Assembly: GCA_003557765.1 (NCBI GenBank)
Contig: PWNO01000008.1
Coordinates: 1-15,056 of the forward strand
Length of the DNA: 15,056 nucleotides
Direction: 5' to 3'
Source: Bacteroidales bacterium
GTDB taxonomy: Bacteria > Bacteroidota > Bacteroidia > Bacteroidales > UBA7960
Below the pieces are notes generated by a model. The model did not search any database, was not told the origin of the DNA, and saw nothing but the letters and a program-made list of their open reading frames with translations. The position numbers and the translations under genes were made by a program. This document shows positions 1 to 5,994 of this stretch, one piece after another (position 1 is the stretch's first letter; each line of letters starts with the position of its first letter).

Positions 1-1298
1 AGTAATAACCATGTATCTATCAATGATGATATTCCGACATCAGAATTCTCTAATGTGCAGTCGCCTGATGTCAGACTGGTAAATAAAGCTGTTATATGCT
101 TTGACTTAAGAAAATCAACAATACGCATTAACATTGTTTTTACTTCGTGCTCTTTATCACCAACAACGAAAGTATTAATGGGATCAAGAATAACAATATC
201 AGGTTTGAAAACATTTACAATTTTATGAGTTACAGCCAGATGCATTTCCAGGCCATAAAATGTTGGCCGGGTTGCCTGGAATTGTAACAGCCCTTTCTGT
301 ACCCAGGGCTCTAATTTTATGCCGATCGAAAGCATATTGCGCATAAGCTGGTTCGGAGATTCTTCGAAACAGAAATAAAGGACACGCTCGCCCCGTTTAC
401 AGGCAGCTTCTGCAAAGTGAGCCGCAATACTTGTTTTCCCAACTCCGGCAGTACCGGAAACAAGAACGGTGCTGCCGCGGTAATAACCTTTTCCTTCAAG
501 CATCTTATCAAGTAGAGGTATGCCACTTGAGATTCTTTTATTTGATACAATATGGTTCAATCCCAGGGAGGTTATGGGGAGTACTGATAACCCATTTTCA
601 TCGATCAGAAATGGATACTCATTGGTACCATGCGTTGAACCCCGGTATTTAACGACTCGTAAACGACGTGTAGAGGTCTGTTCAGTTACACGATGGTCGA
701 GCATAATAACACAATCAGAGACATATTCTTCCAAACCCTGCCTGGTTAATGTTTCTTCACCACGTTCGCCAGTTATGATTGCAGTAACACCTTTATCTTT
801 TAGCCAGCGAAACAGACGCCTCAGTTCTGCGCGTAAGATCAATTGGTTTGGCAATCCGGCAAACAGTGATTCAATCGTATCCAGTACAACACGTTTTGCT
901 CCAATATTATCAATTGCATAAGCAAGTCTTATGAACAGACCTTCTAAATCGTATTCCCCGGTTTCTTCAATTTCACTGCGCTCAATACGAACATAGTCAA
1001 GAGCAATTTTTTTATTCTTAACAAGATCTTCCAGATCAAAACCGAGTGATACAACATTTTTGGTTAATTCCTCAATAGTCTCTTCAAACGACATAAATAC
1101 GCCCGGTTCGTTAAACTGGGTTGCACCCCGTACAAGAAACTCAATTCCAAAAAGTGTTTTACCGCAGCCTGCACTGCCACAAACCAGGGTTGGTCTGCCG
1201 GTTGGTAACCCGCCACCGGTTATTTCATCAAACCCCTGGATGCCGCTGGGTGATTTTTGAAGACTTTTTATTGTGAGTTTAGATGCTGTCTTTTTCAT
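1..1298 (-). CDS. kaiC: KaiC-type double RecA-like ATPase/kinase (3' end outside window)
   Basis: I translated this from the minus strand; the frame is open from the ATG at 1298 to the window edge (432 codons), so roughly the last 70-130 residues of a usual 500-580-residue KaiC are missing. Two RecA-like domains are clear. CI has Walker A GSAGCGKT (41-48), catalytic Glu pair (72-73) and the CI end motif VVKYRG followed by EYPF (216-230). CII has Walker A GTAGVGKT (282-289), Glu pair (312-313) and a Walker B-like strand VILDP (369-373). Family knowledge: KaiC hydrolyses ATP as a hexamer and autophosphorylates two adjacent residues in CII. Here the site aligns as I-S-S (Ser424, Ser425) instead of Ser-Thr. 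No KaiA or KaiB is in the window; a KaiB or kinase partner could lie beyond the left edge. The start has no clear Shine-Dalgarno. A shared two-box promoter block lies 115-149 bp upstream. In Bacteroidota such proteins are more likely stress or signalling ATPases than a full circadian clock (inference). Confidence 0.95.
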   Translation of the reverse strand, partial: MKKTASKLTIKSLQKSPSGIQGFDEITGGGLPTGRPTLVCGSAGCGKTLFGIEFLVRGATQFNEPGVFMSFEETIEELTKNVVSLGFDLEDLVKNKKIALDYVRIERSEIEETGEYDLEGLFIRLAYAIDNIGAKRVVLDTIESLFAGLPNQLILRAELRRLFRWLKDKGVTAIITGERGEETLTRQGLEEYVSDCVIMLDHRVTEQTSTRRLRVVKYRGSTHGTNEYPFLIDENGLSVLPITSLGLNHIVSNKRISSGIPLLDKMLEGKGYYRGSTVLVSGTAGVGKTSIAAHFAEAACKRGERVLYFCFEESPNQLMRNMLSIGIKLEPWVQKGLLQFQATRPTFYGLEMHLAVTHKIVNVFKPDIVILDPINTFVVGDKEHEVKTMLMRIVDFLKSKHITALFTSLTSGDCTLENSDVGISSLIDTWLL

Positions 1299-1333
1299 TC
1301 ATTTGCAGATATATATTGCTATTATAGGATGAT

Positions 1334-1355
1334 ACCAACAGGTCGAGCTGTTGGT
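1334..1355 (-). repeat. Perfect 8-bp inverted repeat in the kaiC leader
   Basis: ACCAACAG (1334-1341) and CTGTTGGT (1348-1355) are exact reverse complements with a 6-nt spacer. The element lies 36-57 bp upstream of the kaiC start, inside the expected 5' leader if transcription starts just after the promoter block. It could be an mRNA hairpin or an operator. No U-run follows in the kaiC direction, so it is not a usual terminator. Confidence 0.5.
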
Positions 1356-1382
1356 GAAGTGATTATTTTGGATATAATTGTT

Positions 1383-1447
1383 TAAATTTTTTAAGAAATT
1401 GCGAATTATTTATTACACAATTAGTAAAAAAATTTACATAATTCACA
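1383..1447 (-). promoter_or_regulatory. Two-box promoter block of kaiC
   Basis: In the gene direction, box A is TGTGAATTATGTAAA (1447-1433) and box B is TAATTGTGTAAT (1423-1412), separated by 9 bp. This is the arrangement found upstream of four other genes in the window. The -7 position, 22 bp after box B, reads AAAATTTA (1390-1383), keeping the TTT but not the final G of TAnnTTTG. This is therefore the weakest core promoter of the five. Box identity is seen directly; the role as an activator site is inferred. Confidence 0.6.
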
Positions 1448-1692
1448 GATTTAAATCGCGATGTATAACCATTTTTGTATTGGTTAAAACCTTAAGGTAA
1501 AGGAAGATTGGCATGTTCAGTACTCGCACTGGCAGGAAAGCCTGCCGGTAAATCAGGACAAGTTGTGTCTGGCGAAAACCTGAAGAGAAATATCATCCCG
1601 ATAGCTCCCTTTAGCTTCAAATGAACATTGAACGTACTCGTCACAGAAGCCAGGAGGGCTTTATAATAAGTTATTTAACTATTAGAATTTCT
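1448..1692. other. Intergenic stretch with two hairpins, no gene seen
   Basis: This belongs to the 394-bp gap between kaiC and the helix-hairpin-helix gene. No coding frame with plausible composition was found. Two hairpins are visible. ACTGGCAGG (1528-1536) pairs with CCTGCCGGT (1541-1549) across a 4-nt loop, with one G-T pair. AAGCC (1647-1651) pairs with GGCTT (1657-1661) across a 5-nt loop, 32-46 bp downstream of the stop of the helix-hairpin-helix gene. Neither is followed by a convincing T-run in that gene's direction, so terminator function is doubtful. A small structured RNA is possible but not supported by any motif I recognise. Confidence 0.4.
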
Positions 1693-2874
1693 TTACATTA
1701 CGGGTGAATTATCTTTTTTAAGTCTATGGGCTTGGGTAACCCAGTTCTGTATGTCCATTCGTTCGGGAGATATCTCAAGTATTTCGGATATTGTTTCCAC
1801 ATCTGAAGGTGTAAAGTTGCTGATTTGATCAAAGGTATATATGTCAAGCATATTGAGCCTTTCTTCGATCCACAGGCCAATTCCGTTAATAAGCGTTAAA
1901 TTATTCGCATGGTGTTTATGGGCAATCCCTAACCTGTCATAAAAAATCTTATCCTTCCTTCCCCGGATGCGCTTCAGGAGTTCAGCCTTTTTGCCTGCTA
2001 TTCTAACAAGTTCGTGTGCTTGCAATACCCATTCATCCCTTTCAATCCTTCCTGGGAAGTATTCAATAGCTTCGGTAACTATATGAACGTCCTCCTCAGA
2101 AAAATTGCTGATCTGTCTGAAGGTATAGATATCCAAAGCGTTGAGCTTTTGATTGATCCACCCTCCTATACCGCTGATTAATGTTAATTCATCCGCATTG
2201 TCTTTATGTGCAATTCCTATTCTGTCAAAGTAAATGCGCGTTTTTTTTGACCTTATTTGCTCCAGAAGGTTTATTCTGTTTTCTTCAGCATTTACAAGCT
2301 CTCTGGCTTGAGCAACCCATTTGTCTCTTTCAATCCTTCCTGAAAAGTACTCTATAGCGATATTTAATTTTTCAATATCGCCGGGGGTGAAGTTACTGAT
2401 CTGTCTGAAAGTATATATATCCAATGCATGAAGTCTCTCTTCAATAAAAGGACCAATACCACTAATCATTTTCAGGTCATCTCTTTCGGCTTTCTCTGCT
2501 TTCCCGATACTTTGATAATCCAGTAAATGCTTTCGCTTTGCAATCTGGACCAAAGCTGCGTCTGTTTCATCAACATACTCTGCATGAAGTGCTTTAAGAG
2601 TATTTATCTCTTTTTGAAGATAATCTGTTTCATTTCCTTTTTCACGAAGGTTCTCATGAAGATCTCTGTTATTTGCGTTGAGTTTGGCAATTTGATTATT
2701 CAACTCTTCCATTTTAGACTCAGCAATTATAATTTTCTTTTTTAAAACGGACCTGGAATAAAACCATGCTGTTATATACCCAATTATTGCAGCAACCAGT
2801 AATAATGTAAAAATTACAATTGTTGCCTCGGTTCTTGTTTGGGTTTGTACCAAAATAATTATTAATGTGTTCAT
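1693..2874 (-). CDS. Membrane-anchored protein with coiled coil and three helix-hairpin-helix repeats
   Basis: 393 residues. A single hydrophobic segment spans about 17-38 and is followed by RSVLKKK, so the positive-inside rule places the rest in the cytoplasm. Residues about 45-105 are charged, heptad-like and probably coiled coil. Then three units with a 96-residue period follow. Each has a helix-hairpin-helix core (SGIG or NGIG at 138-141, 234-237 and 330-333), then LDIYTF, QISNF, an acidic helix, R-I/M with acidic residues, and WV-QA. The cores resemble the helix-hairpin-helix domains of the COG3743-type predicted 5' nucleases, often found as C-terminal appendages. No nuclease catalytic core is evident, so DNA binding or protein binding is more likely than cleavage (inference). 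The start is 4 bp after the stop of the OmpA-domain gene, so the two are almost certainly co-transcribed and translationally coupled. Expression should follow the shared promoter block at 3484-3548. The precise role is unknown. Confidence 0.88.
   Translation of the reverse strand: MNTLIIILVQTQTRTEATIVIFTLLLVAAIIGYITAWFYSRSVLKKKIIIAESKMEELNNQIAKLNANNRDLHENLREKGNETDYLQKEINTLKALHAEYVDETDAALVQIAKRKHLLDYQSIGKAEKAERDDLKMISGIGPFIEERLHALDIYTFRQISNFTPGDIEKLNIAIEYFSGRIERDKWVAQARELVNAEENRINLLEQIRSKKTRIYFDRIGIAHKDNADELTLISGIGGWINQKLNALDIYTFRQISNFSEEDVHIVTEAIEYFPGRIERDEWVLQAHELVRIAGKKAELLKRIRGRKDKIFYDRLGIAHKHHANNLTLINGIGLWIEERLNMLDIYTFDQISNFTPSDVETISEILEISPERMDIQNWVTQAHRLKKDNSPVM
1717..2550 (-). repeat. 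Three tandem 288-bp coding repeats (helix-hairpin-helix units)
   Basis: The encoded units start near residues 109, 205 and 301. The anchor Q/R-I at 110-111, 206-207 and 302-303, and the GIG hairpins at 139, 235 and 331, are spaced exactly 96 residues apart. Units 2 and 3 also share Y/F-DR-I/L-GIAHK in the linker, while unit 1 has a diverged QSIGKA. DNA for the LDIYTF-QISNF part is visibly similar in all three, indicating internal duplication. Confidence 0.85.
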
Positions 2875-2878
2875 AATT

Positions 2879-3409
2879 TTATTTATTAATTGTTAATACT
2901 GATCTCCTGTTTTTGGCCCTTCCTGACCTTGTATTATTGTCGTCGGCTGGTTCATTCTCGCCTTTGGATTCTGTTATGATCTTATTTGCAGACATTCCCC
3001 TGCTTTCAATATAATGCTGTACACTTTGTGCCCGCCGGTAGCCCAGGGCCTGATTGTATTCAAAAGATCCGATTGAATCAGTGTGGCCAGTTACAACCAG
3101 CATTGCTTGTGGATTTTGGGCCAGATATACATTTGTCTCGTCAATAAACCTGTCTGCTTCTGCATCAGCAGTGAATTCAGATTTGTCAAAATCAAAGTAG
3201 ATTACCAGGTTGTCAGGGATTTGTGCTTTATTCTCTGCTACAAGTAGAATAATGGTGTCAGCCGTGGCACTGTCATTATAGGTGGCCGTATACATTTGCG
3301 TGATTATCGCCGGTTCGCTGCACAATCCTTGTATCCTGCAAACATAGATATGGATTGACAGTACCGACCAGCTTACAAATGCAATAAATCCAATCAGAAG
3401 AATTTTCAT
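2879..3409 (-). CDS. OmpA-domain envelope protein
   Basis: 176 residues. The N-terminus (1-22) is a hydrophobic segment that may be an uncleaved anchor or signal peptide. A Cys at 30 follows QGL, which is not a canonical lipobox, so lipidation is uncertain. Residues about 66-175 form an OmpA C-terminal peptidoglycan-binding domain: IYFDFDKSEF (70-79), GHTD (108-111), YRRA (124-127) and NRRSVL (167-172). The residues that in OmpA bind diaminopimelate, an Asp and an Arg 15 positions later, are present as Asp111 and Arg126. The domain should sit in the periplasm and bind peptidoglycan non-covalently. It is the first gene of an operon with the helix-hairpin-helix membrane protein, only 4 bp apart. 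The operon is driven by the two-box block at 3484-3548. The pairing suggests an envelope-spanning function, but this is inference. Confidence 0.92.
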   Translation of the reverse strand: MKILLIGFIAFVSWSVLSIHIYVCRIQGLCSEPAIITQMYTATYNDSATADTIILLVAENKAQIPDNLVIYFDFDKSEFTADAEADRFIDETNVYLAQNPQAMLVVTGHTDSIGSFEYNQALGYRRAQSVQHYIESRGMSANKIITESKGENEPADDNNTRSGRAKNRRSVLTINK

Positions 3410-3483
3410 AAGTCACTTTTTAAAAGGTGGGACAACATGTAATACCAAATTTCCATAACCAATTGTAAACAGTTATTGTGATC

Positions 3484-3548
3484 CAAAGATCGGCAGGTCT
3501 TTAACTAAAAGTGTTACATAACTTGTTAAATTAGTTACATCATTAACA
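3484..3548 (-). promoter_or_regulatory. Two-box promoter block of the OmpA/helix-hairpin-helix operon
   Basis: Reading towards the gene, box A is TGTTAATGATGTAAC (3548-3534), box B is AAGTTATGTAAC (3524-3513), and the -7 element GATCTTTG (3491-3484) starts 22 bp after the last base of box B. The 36-bp A+B block matches the block upstream of the lmo0937-type gene at 29 of 36 positions with no gaps. Box B would overlap the place of a Bacteroidota -33 element. The predicted start of transcription gives a leader of about 70 nt. Confidence 0.72.
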
Positions 3549-3647
3549 GTTTGATCCACAATCCTGCAGTACCCCGGTATTAAACATCGGGCAATTAGGA
3601 GGATGTCAGGACTATTTATCCCACACCTTTGACTTCCAGCAATTAAG
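3549..3647. other. Centre of the divergent intergenic region, nothing else seen
   Basis: The 330-bp space between the divergent OmpA genes (3410-3739) holds one outward-facing two-box block for each gene. The two box B copies (3513-3524 and 3672-3683) form a perfect 12-bp inverted repeat, which follows from the blocks facing opposite ways. Between the blocks I see no gene or hairpin of note. Confidence 0.5.
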
Positions 3648-3712
3648 TTTGAATCATATAACTTTTAAGGGAAGTTATGTAACATTTAACAGTTGCCGGG
3701 AGCTTAACTTTG
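3648..3712 (+). promoter_or_regulatory. Two-box promoter block of the glycine-zipper OmpA operon
   Basis: Box A is TTTGAATCATATAAC (3648-3662), the most diverged of the five upstream boxes. Box B is AAGTTATGTAAC (3672-3683), identical to two other copies. The -7 element TAACTTTG (3705-3712) fits TAnnTTTG perfectly and starts 22 bp after the last base of box B. The leader is predicted to be short, about 20 nt. Confidence 0.72.
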
Positions 3713-3739
3713 AGTAAAAAAATATAATCCTAAATCATT

Positions 3740-4411
3740 ATGAAAAATTTAAGTATGAGTTTAATATTGGTTTTGAGTGCAGCATTAGTTTTTGGTAGCT
3801 GCGCCTCCTGGAACAAAACACAAAAAGGTGCTGCTGTCGGGACTGCCGCGGGAGGTGCTACTGGTGCAGTGATTGGAAGGGCTTCCGGCAACACAGCACT
3901 GGGTGCAATTATCGGTGCAGCGGTTGGAGGTACCGCGGGTGCAGTAATTGGAAATCAGATGGACAAACAGGCTGAGGAAATAAAAAAGACCGTTCCTGAT
4001 GCAAATGTTGAACGGGTAGGTGAAGGCATAGTTGTAGAGTTCAACAGTAATGTTCTGTTTGGATTTGACCAGTCAGACCTGTCATACGAAGCCAGAGCCA
4101 ATCTGGATAAACTGGTCGTGGTTCTGAACAGTTATGCCGACACTGATATTGAGTTGCAGGGTCATACCGACAGCAGTGGCAGTGCATCATATAACCAGGC
4201 CCTGTCTGAAAGACGTGCCGGTGCTGTATCAGGTTATCTGGCAAGCAGGAATATAGATGCAAGCCGGCTTACAGTCAAAGGTTTTGGCGAAACCTTGCCT
4301 AAATATGATAATAAAACAGCAGATGGTCGTACTCAGAACCGAAGGGTTGAGTTTTTGATTACTGCAAATGAGAAAATGAAGGCTGAAGCTGCAAAAGAAG
4401 CAAACAGGTAA
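3740..4411 (+). CDS. OmpA-family lipoprotein with glycine zipper
   Basis: 223 residues. The signal peptide ends in a lipobox, FGSC, with Cys21 as the predicted lipidated residue, so the protein should be an outer-membrane lipoprotein. Residues 30-71 are a glycine zipper with repeated GAA-G, GGATGAVIG and GGTAGAVIG patterns. A short linker leads to an OmpA C-terminal domain (about 98-208) with VLFGFDQSDL, GHTD (141-144), SERRA and NRRVEF. Peptidoglycan-binding residues Asp144 and Arg159 are conserved with the normal 15-residue spacing. The C-terminal tail is Lys/Glu/Ala-rich. This architecture is common in Bacteroidota and proteobacterial stress-inducible lipoproteins. The gene lies 31 bp before a beta-barrel gene, probably in the same transcript, and is controlled by the block at 3648-3712. 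Role inferred: envelope stabilisation under stress. Confidence 0.95.
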   Translation: MKNLSMSLILVLSAALVFGSCASWNKTQKGAAVGTAAGGATGAVIGRASGNTALGAIIGAAVGGTAGAVIGNQMDKQAEEIKKTVPDANVERVGEGIVVEFNSNVLFGFDQSDLSYEARANLDKLVVVLNSYADTDIELQGHTDSSGSASYNQALSERRAGAVSGYLASRNIDASRLTVKGFGETLPKYDNKTADGRTQNRRVEFLITANEKMKAEAAKEANR

Positions 4412-4442
4412 ATAATGTTATCAACTCTAATAATATTTTAAA

Positions 4443-5129
4443 ATGAAAACAAGACTTATATTAATTGCATTGATGTTTGTGCTTTCAACTTTTATATCTA
4501 ATGCTCAGAGCACAGGTACTGCAAAAACATCCTTTGCCATTCTGGGCGGGGTAAATTTCCAGAATTTTAACGGCAAAGATAATAGTGGCAACAAATTGGA
4601 AAATGATATGATCATTGGCTATCATGCAGGGTTTAATATACAGATGCCCGTTGCTCCGGAATTCTATTTTCAGCCTGGTGTGCTTTTTTCCCTGAAGGGT
4701 TCGGAAAGCAGTTTTGGGTCATTAACAGGAACATACAAGCTTTCTTATATTGAAGTACCTATAAATATGGTCTACAAGGGTTTGCTTGGGAGTGGGTTTG
4801 TAATACTAGGATTCGGCCCGTATCTGGGTTACGGCATTATGGGTAATGCAACATTGGAATCCGGCTCTGTAAGCGTTGAAACAGATGTTGAATTCAAAAA
4901 TGTAGTGGAGTCCGGTGACCCTTATGCAACACCTTATTTCAGGACATTTGATGCAGGTGGGAACATCTTTGCCGGATATGAAATGGAAGGTGGGTTATTC
5001 TTCCAGCTCAACGCACAGCTTGGTATGCTGAAAATCAATCCCGAAGATAAGAGGACCGCAGTAGTCTATGGTGAAGAATTATCAGTCAAAAATACAGGAT
5101 TCGGCCTTTCACTGGGATACCGGTTCTAG
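4443..5129 (+). CDS. PorT-like outer-membrane beta-barrel protein
   Basis: 228 residues. A Sec signal peptide covers about 1-21, ending SNAQS. The mature part is a run of amphipathic strands with Gly/aromatic alternation (for example FAILGGVNFQNF, FYFQPGVLFSLKG, LSYIEVPINMVYKG, FVILGFGPYLGYG, LFFQLNAQLGMLKI) and it ends with GLSLGYRF, whose terminal Phe is typical for barrels inserted by the BAM complex. The pattern fits the outer membrane protein beta-barrel domain family (PorT-like), probably with 8 strands. Function beyond being an outer-membrane barrel cannot be read from sequence. The gene follows the OmpA lipoprotein gene by 31 bp, has no promoter-like element of its own and is closed by a strong terminator, so the two form an operon. 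Confidence 0.88.
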   Translation: MKTRLILIALMFVLSTFISNAQSTGTAKTSFAILGGVNFQNFNGKDNSGNKLENDMIIGYHAGFNIQMPVAPEFYFQPGVLFSLKGSESSFGSLTGTYKLSYIEVPINMVYKGLLGSGFVILGFGPYLGYGIMGNATLESGSVSVETDVEFKNVVESGDPYATPYFRTFDAGGNIFAGYEMEGGLFFQLNAQLGMLKINPEDKRTAVVYGEELSVKNTGFGLSLGYRF

Positions 5130-5150
5130 CATAATTGTTATTATTTTATT

Positions 5151-5188
5151 AAAGGGACTGTCTCAGATTTAAGAGGCAGTCCTTTTTT
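5151..5188 (+). terminator. Rho-independent terminator after the beta-barrel gene
   Basis: GGACTGTCTC (5155-5164) pairs with GAGGCAGTCC (5173-5182) with one G-T pair and an 8-nt loop. The stem is extended by AAA against the first Ts, and TTTTTT (5183-5188) follows. It starts 22 bp after the stop codon at 5129. Confidence 0.92.
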
Positions 5189-5203
5189 GTGAGAGGGAAT
5201 ATA

Positions 5204-5268
5204 TGTGATTTATGTAATTCATTTAAATAATTGTGTAACAATATTTTATAATTACACAATTATCTTTG
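5204..5268 (+). promoter_or_regulatory. Two-box promoter block of the small barrel gene
   Basis: Box A is TGTGATTTATGTAAT (5204-5218), box B is TAATTGTGTAAC (5228-5239), and the -7 element TATCTTTG (5261-5268) starts 22 bp after the last base of box B. Box B matches the kaiC box B at 11 of 12 positions. A 12-bp perfect inverted repeat, ATAATTGTGTAA (5227-5238) with TTACACAATTAT (5252-5263), overlaps box B and the -7 element. This is the only copy with such a feature. The leader would be about 95 nt. Confidence 0.7.
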
Positions 5269-5368
5269 TAATATTGAAATAAATCAAATCATCTTTTTCT
5301 AACACAGGGTTAAAATGTTGGGGCGAAACCGAAAAGCCAAACGAGTAGGAAACTGAAAAATTAAGCTT
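5269..5368 (+). other. About 100-nt untranslated leader, possibly structured
   Basis: The predicted mRNA leader contains a purine-rich stretch, GTTGGGGCGAAACCG followed by AAAAGCCAAACGAGTAGGAAACTG (about 5318-5356). Short pairings such as GTTGG with CCAAAC are possible, with a bulge. It vaguely recalls known riboswitch cores but matches none I can name. Confidence 0.25.
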
Positions 5369-5839
5369 ATGAAAAAAACTGGACTTATGATTCTACTAGG
5401 AGCTTTTATTTTCTCATTTAGCTATGCTCAGGGTTACAATACAGGTATCGGACTACGGGGTGGATTTTACAATGGATTAACCATCAAGCATTTTGTTAGC
5501 TCAAATACTGCTTTTGAGGGAATTATTACCAGTCGCTGGAGAGGAATTGAATTAACCGGCCTTTATGAAATTCATAACAGGGCTTTTAACACCGATAGGT
5601 TGAACTGGTATTATGGTTTTGGTGCTCATATTGGTTTTTGGAAAGGGAATAACGTGCGATGGGGAGAACAGGGAGAATCTTATACAGTTATCGGAGTCGA
5701 TGGTATTTTAGGGTTAGAATACAATTTCGCGGAAGTACCCTTTAATCTGAGTGTGGACTGGAAGCCTGCTGTCAACTTGTTTGGATACACAGACTTTTGG
5801 TATGATGGTGGAGCAGTTTCGATCCGGTATATATTTTAA
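5369..5839 (+). CDS. Small secreted outer-membrane beta-barrel-like protein
   Basis: 156 residues. The signal peptide is about 1-20, ending SYAQG. The mature chain is made of alternating hydrophobic/aromatic strands: GIGLRGGFYNGLTIKHF, TAFEGIITSRW, IELTGLYEIH, WYYGFGAHIGFW, SYTVIGVDGILGLEYNF, FNLSVDWKPAVNLFGY and GGAVSIRYIF. It ends in Phe, the usual barrel terminus, which fits a compact 8-stranded outer-membrane protein of a Bacteroidota conserved family of unknown function. The start is the first ATG after the leader; no good Shine-Dalgarno is at the right distance. The gene stands alone between the 5151-5188 terminator and a non-coding stretch, and has its own two-box promoter block, so it belongs to the same proposed regulon as the OmpA genes. 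Confidence 0.87.
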   Translation: MKKTGLMILLGAFIFSFSYAQGYNTGIGLRGGFYNGLTIKHFVSSNTAFEGIITSRWRGIELTGLYEIHNRAFNTDRLNWYYGFGAHIGFWKGNNVRWGEQGESYTVIGVDGILGLEYNFAEVPFNLSVDWKPAVNLFGYTDFWYDGGAVSIRYIF

Positions 5840-5875
5840 TTCGTTGTAAAAATAAACAATCCGGTGAGCAACTTA

Positions 5876-5896
5876 AAATGTTTGAACATCATTTTT
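5876..5896 (+). terminator. Weak terminator candidate after the small barrel gene
   Basis: ATGT and ACAT (5878-5889) flank a TTGA loop, with A-rich sequence before and CATTTTT after, giving an AAAATGT stem with one bulge. It lies about 37 bp past the stop at 5839. The stem is AT-rich and short, so termination efficiency would be low. Confidence 0.3.
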
Positions 5897-5951
5897 ATAA
5901 AGCCCCCTGGCAGGAGCTTGACAGGCTCACCGAGGCAGCATAAAAACAGAG

Positions 5952-5994
5952 AAAGGAGGTGAACATGAGAACCAACCCGAGGGTGTATCGGTAA
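5952..5994 (+). CDS. Nine-codon ORF (MRTNPRVYR) behind a perfect Shine-Dalgarno
   Basis: AAGGAGGTGA (5953-5962) is a full complement to the 16S anti-Shine-Dalgarno. It is placed just upstream of ATG at 5965, which opens a nine-codon frame ending in TAA (5992-5994). Most genes in this window have no Shine-Dalgarno, so the strength is odd. It may be a leader peptide, the start of a gene broken by frameshift (both other frames stay open for 30-40 codons after it), or not translated at all. No function can be assigned. Confidence 0.3.

Noticed and set aside
1060..1260. Plus-strand open frames within 431-1260
   Set aside because: They are antisense to kaiC, whose minus-strand frame encodes both Walker motifs and is clearly the real gene.
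1692..1700. TTTACATTA resembling the shared motif
   Set aside because: It is the stop-codon end of the helix-hairpin-helix gene, has no second box 21 bp away and no promoter context.
3437..3468. ATGTAA and TTGTAA near the OmpA gene start, as another two-box site
   Set aside because: The spacing is 26 bp instead of 21 and the flanking bases do not match either box.
5310..5360. Possible c-di-GMP riboswitch in the leader of the small barrel gene (CACAGGG and purine-rich stretch)
   Set aside because: Only fragments resemble the conserved core; the GCAAAGCC-type segment and tetraloop receptor pattern are not present.
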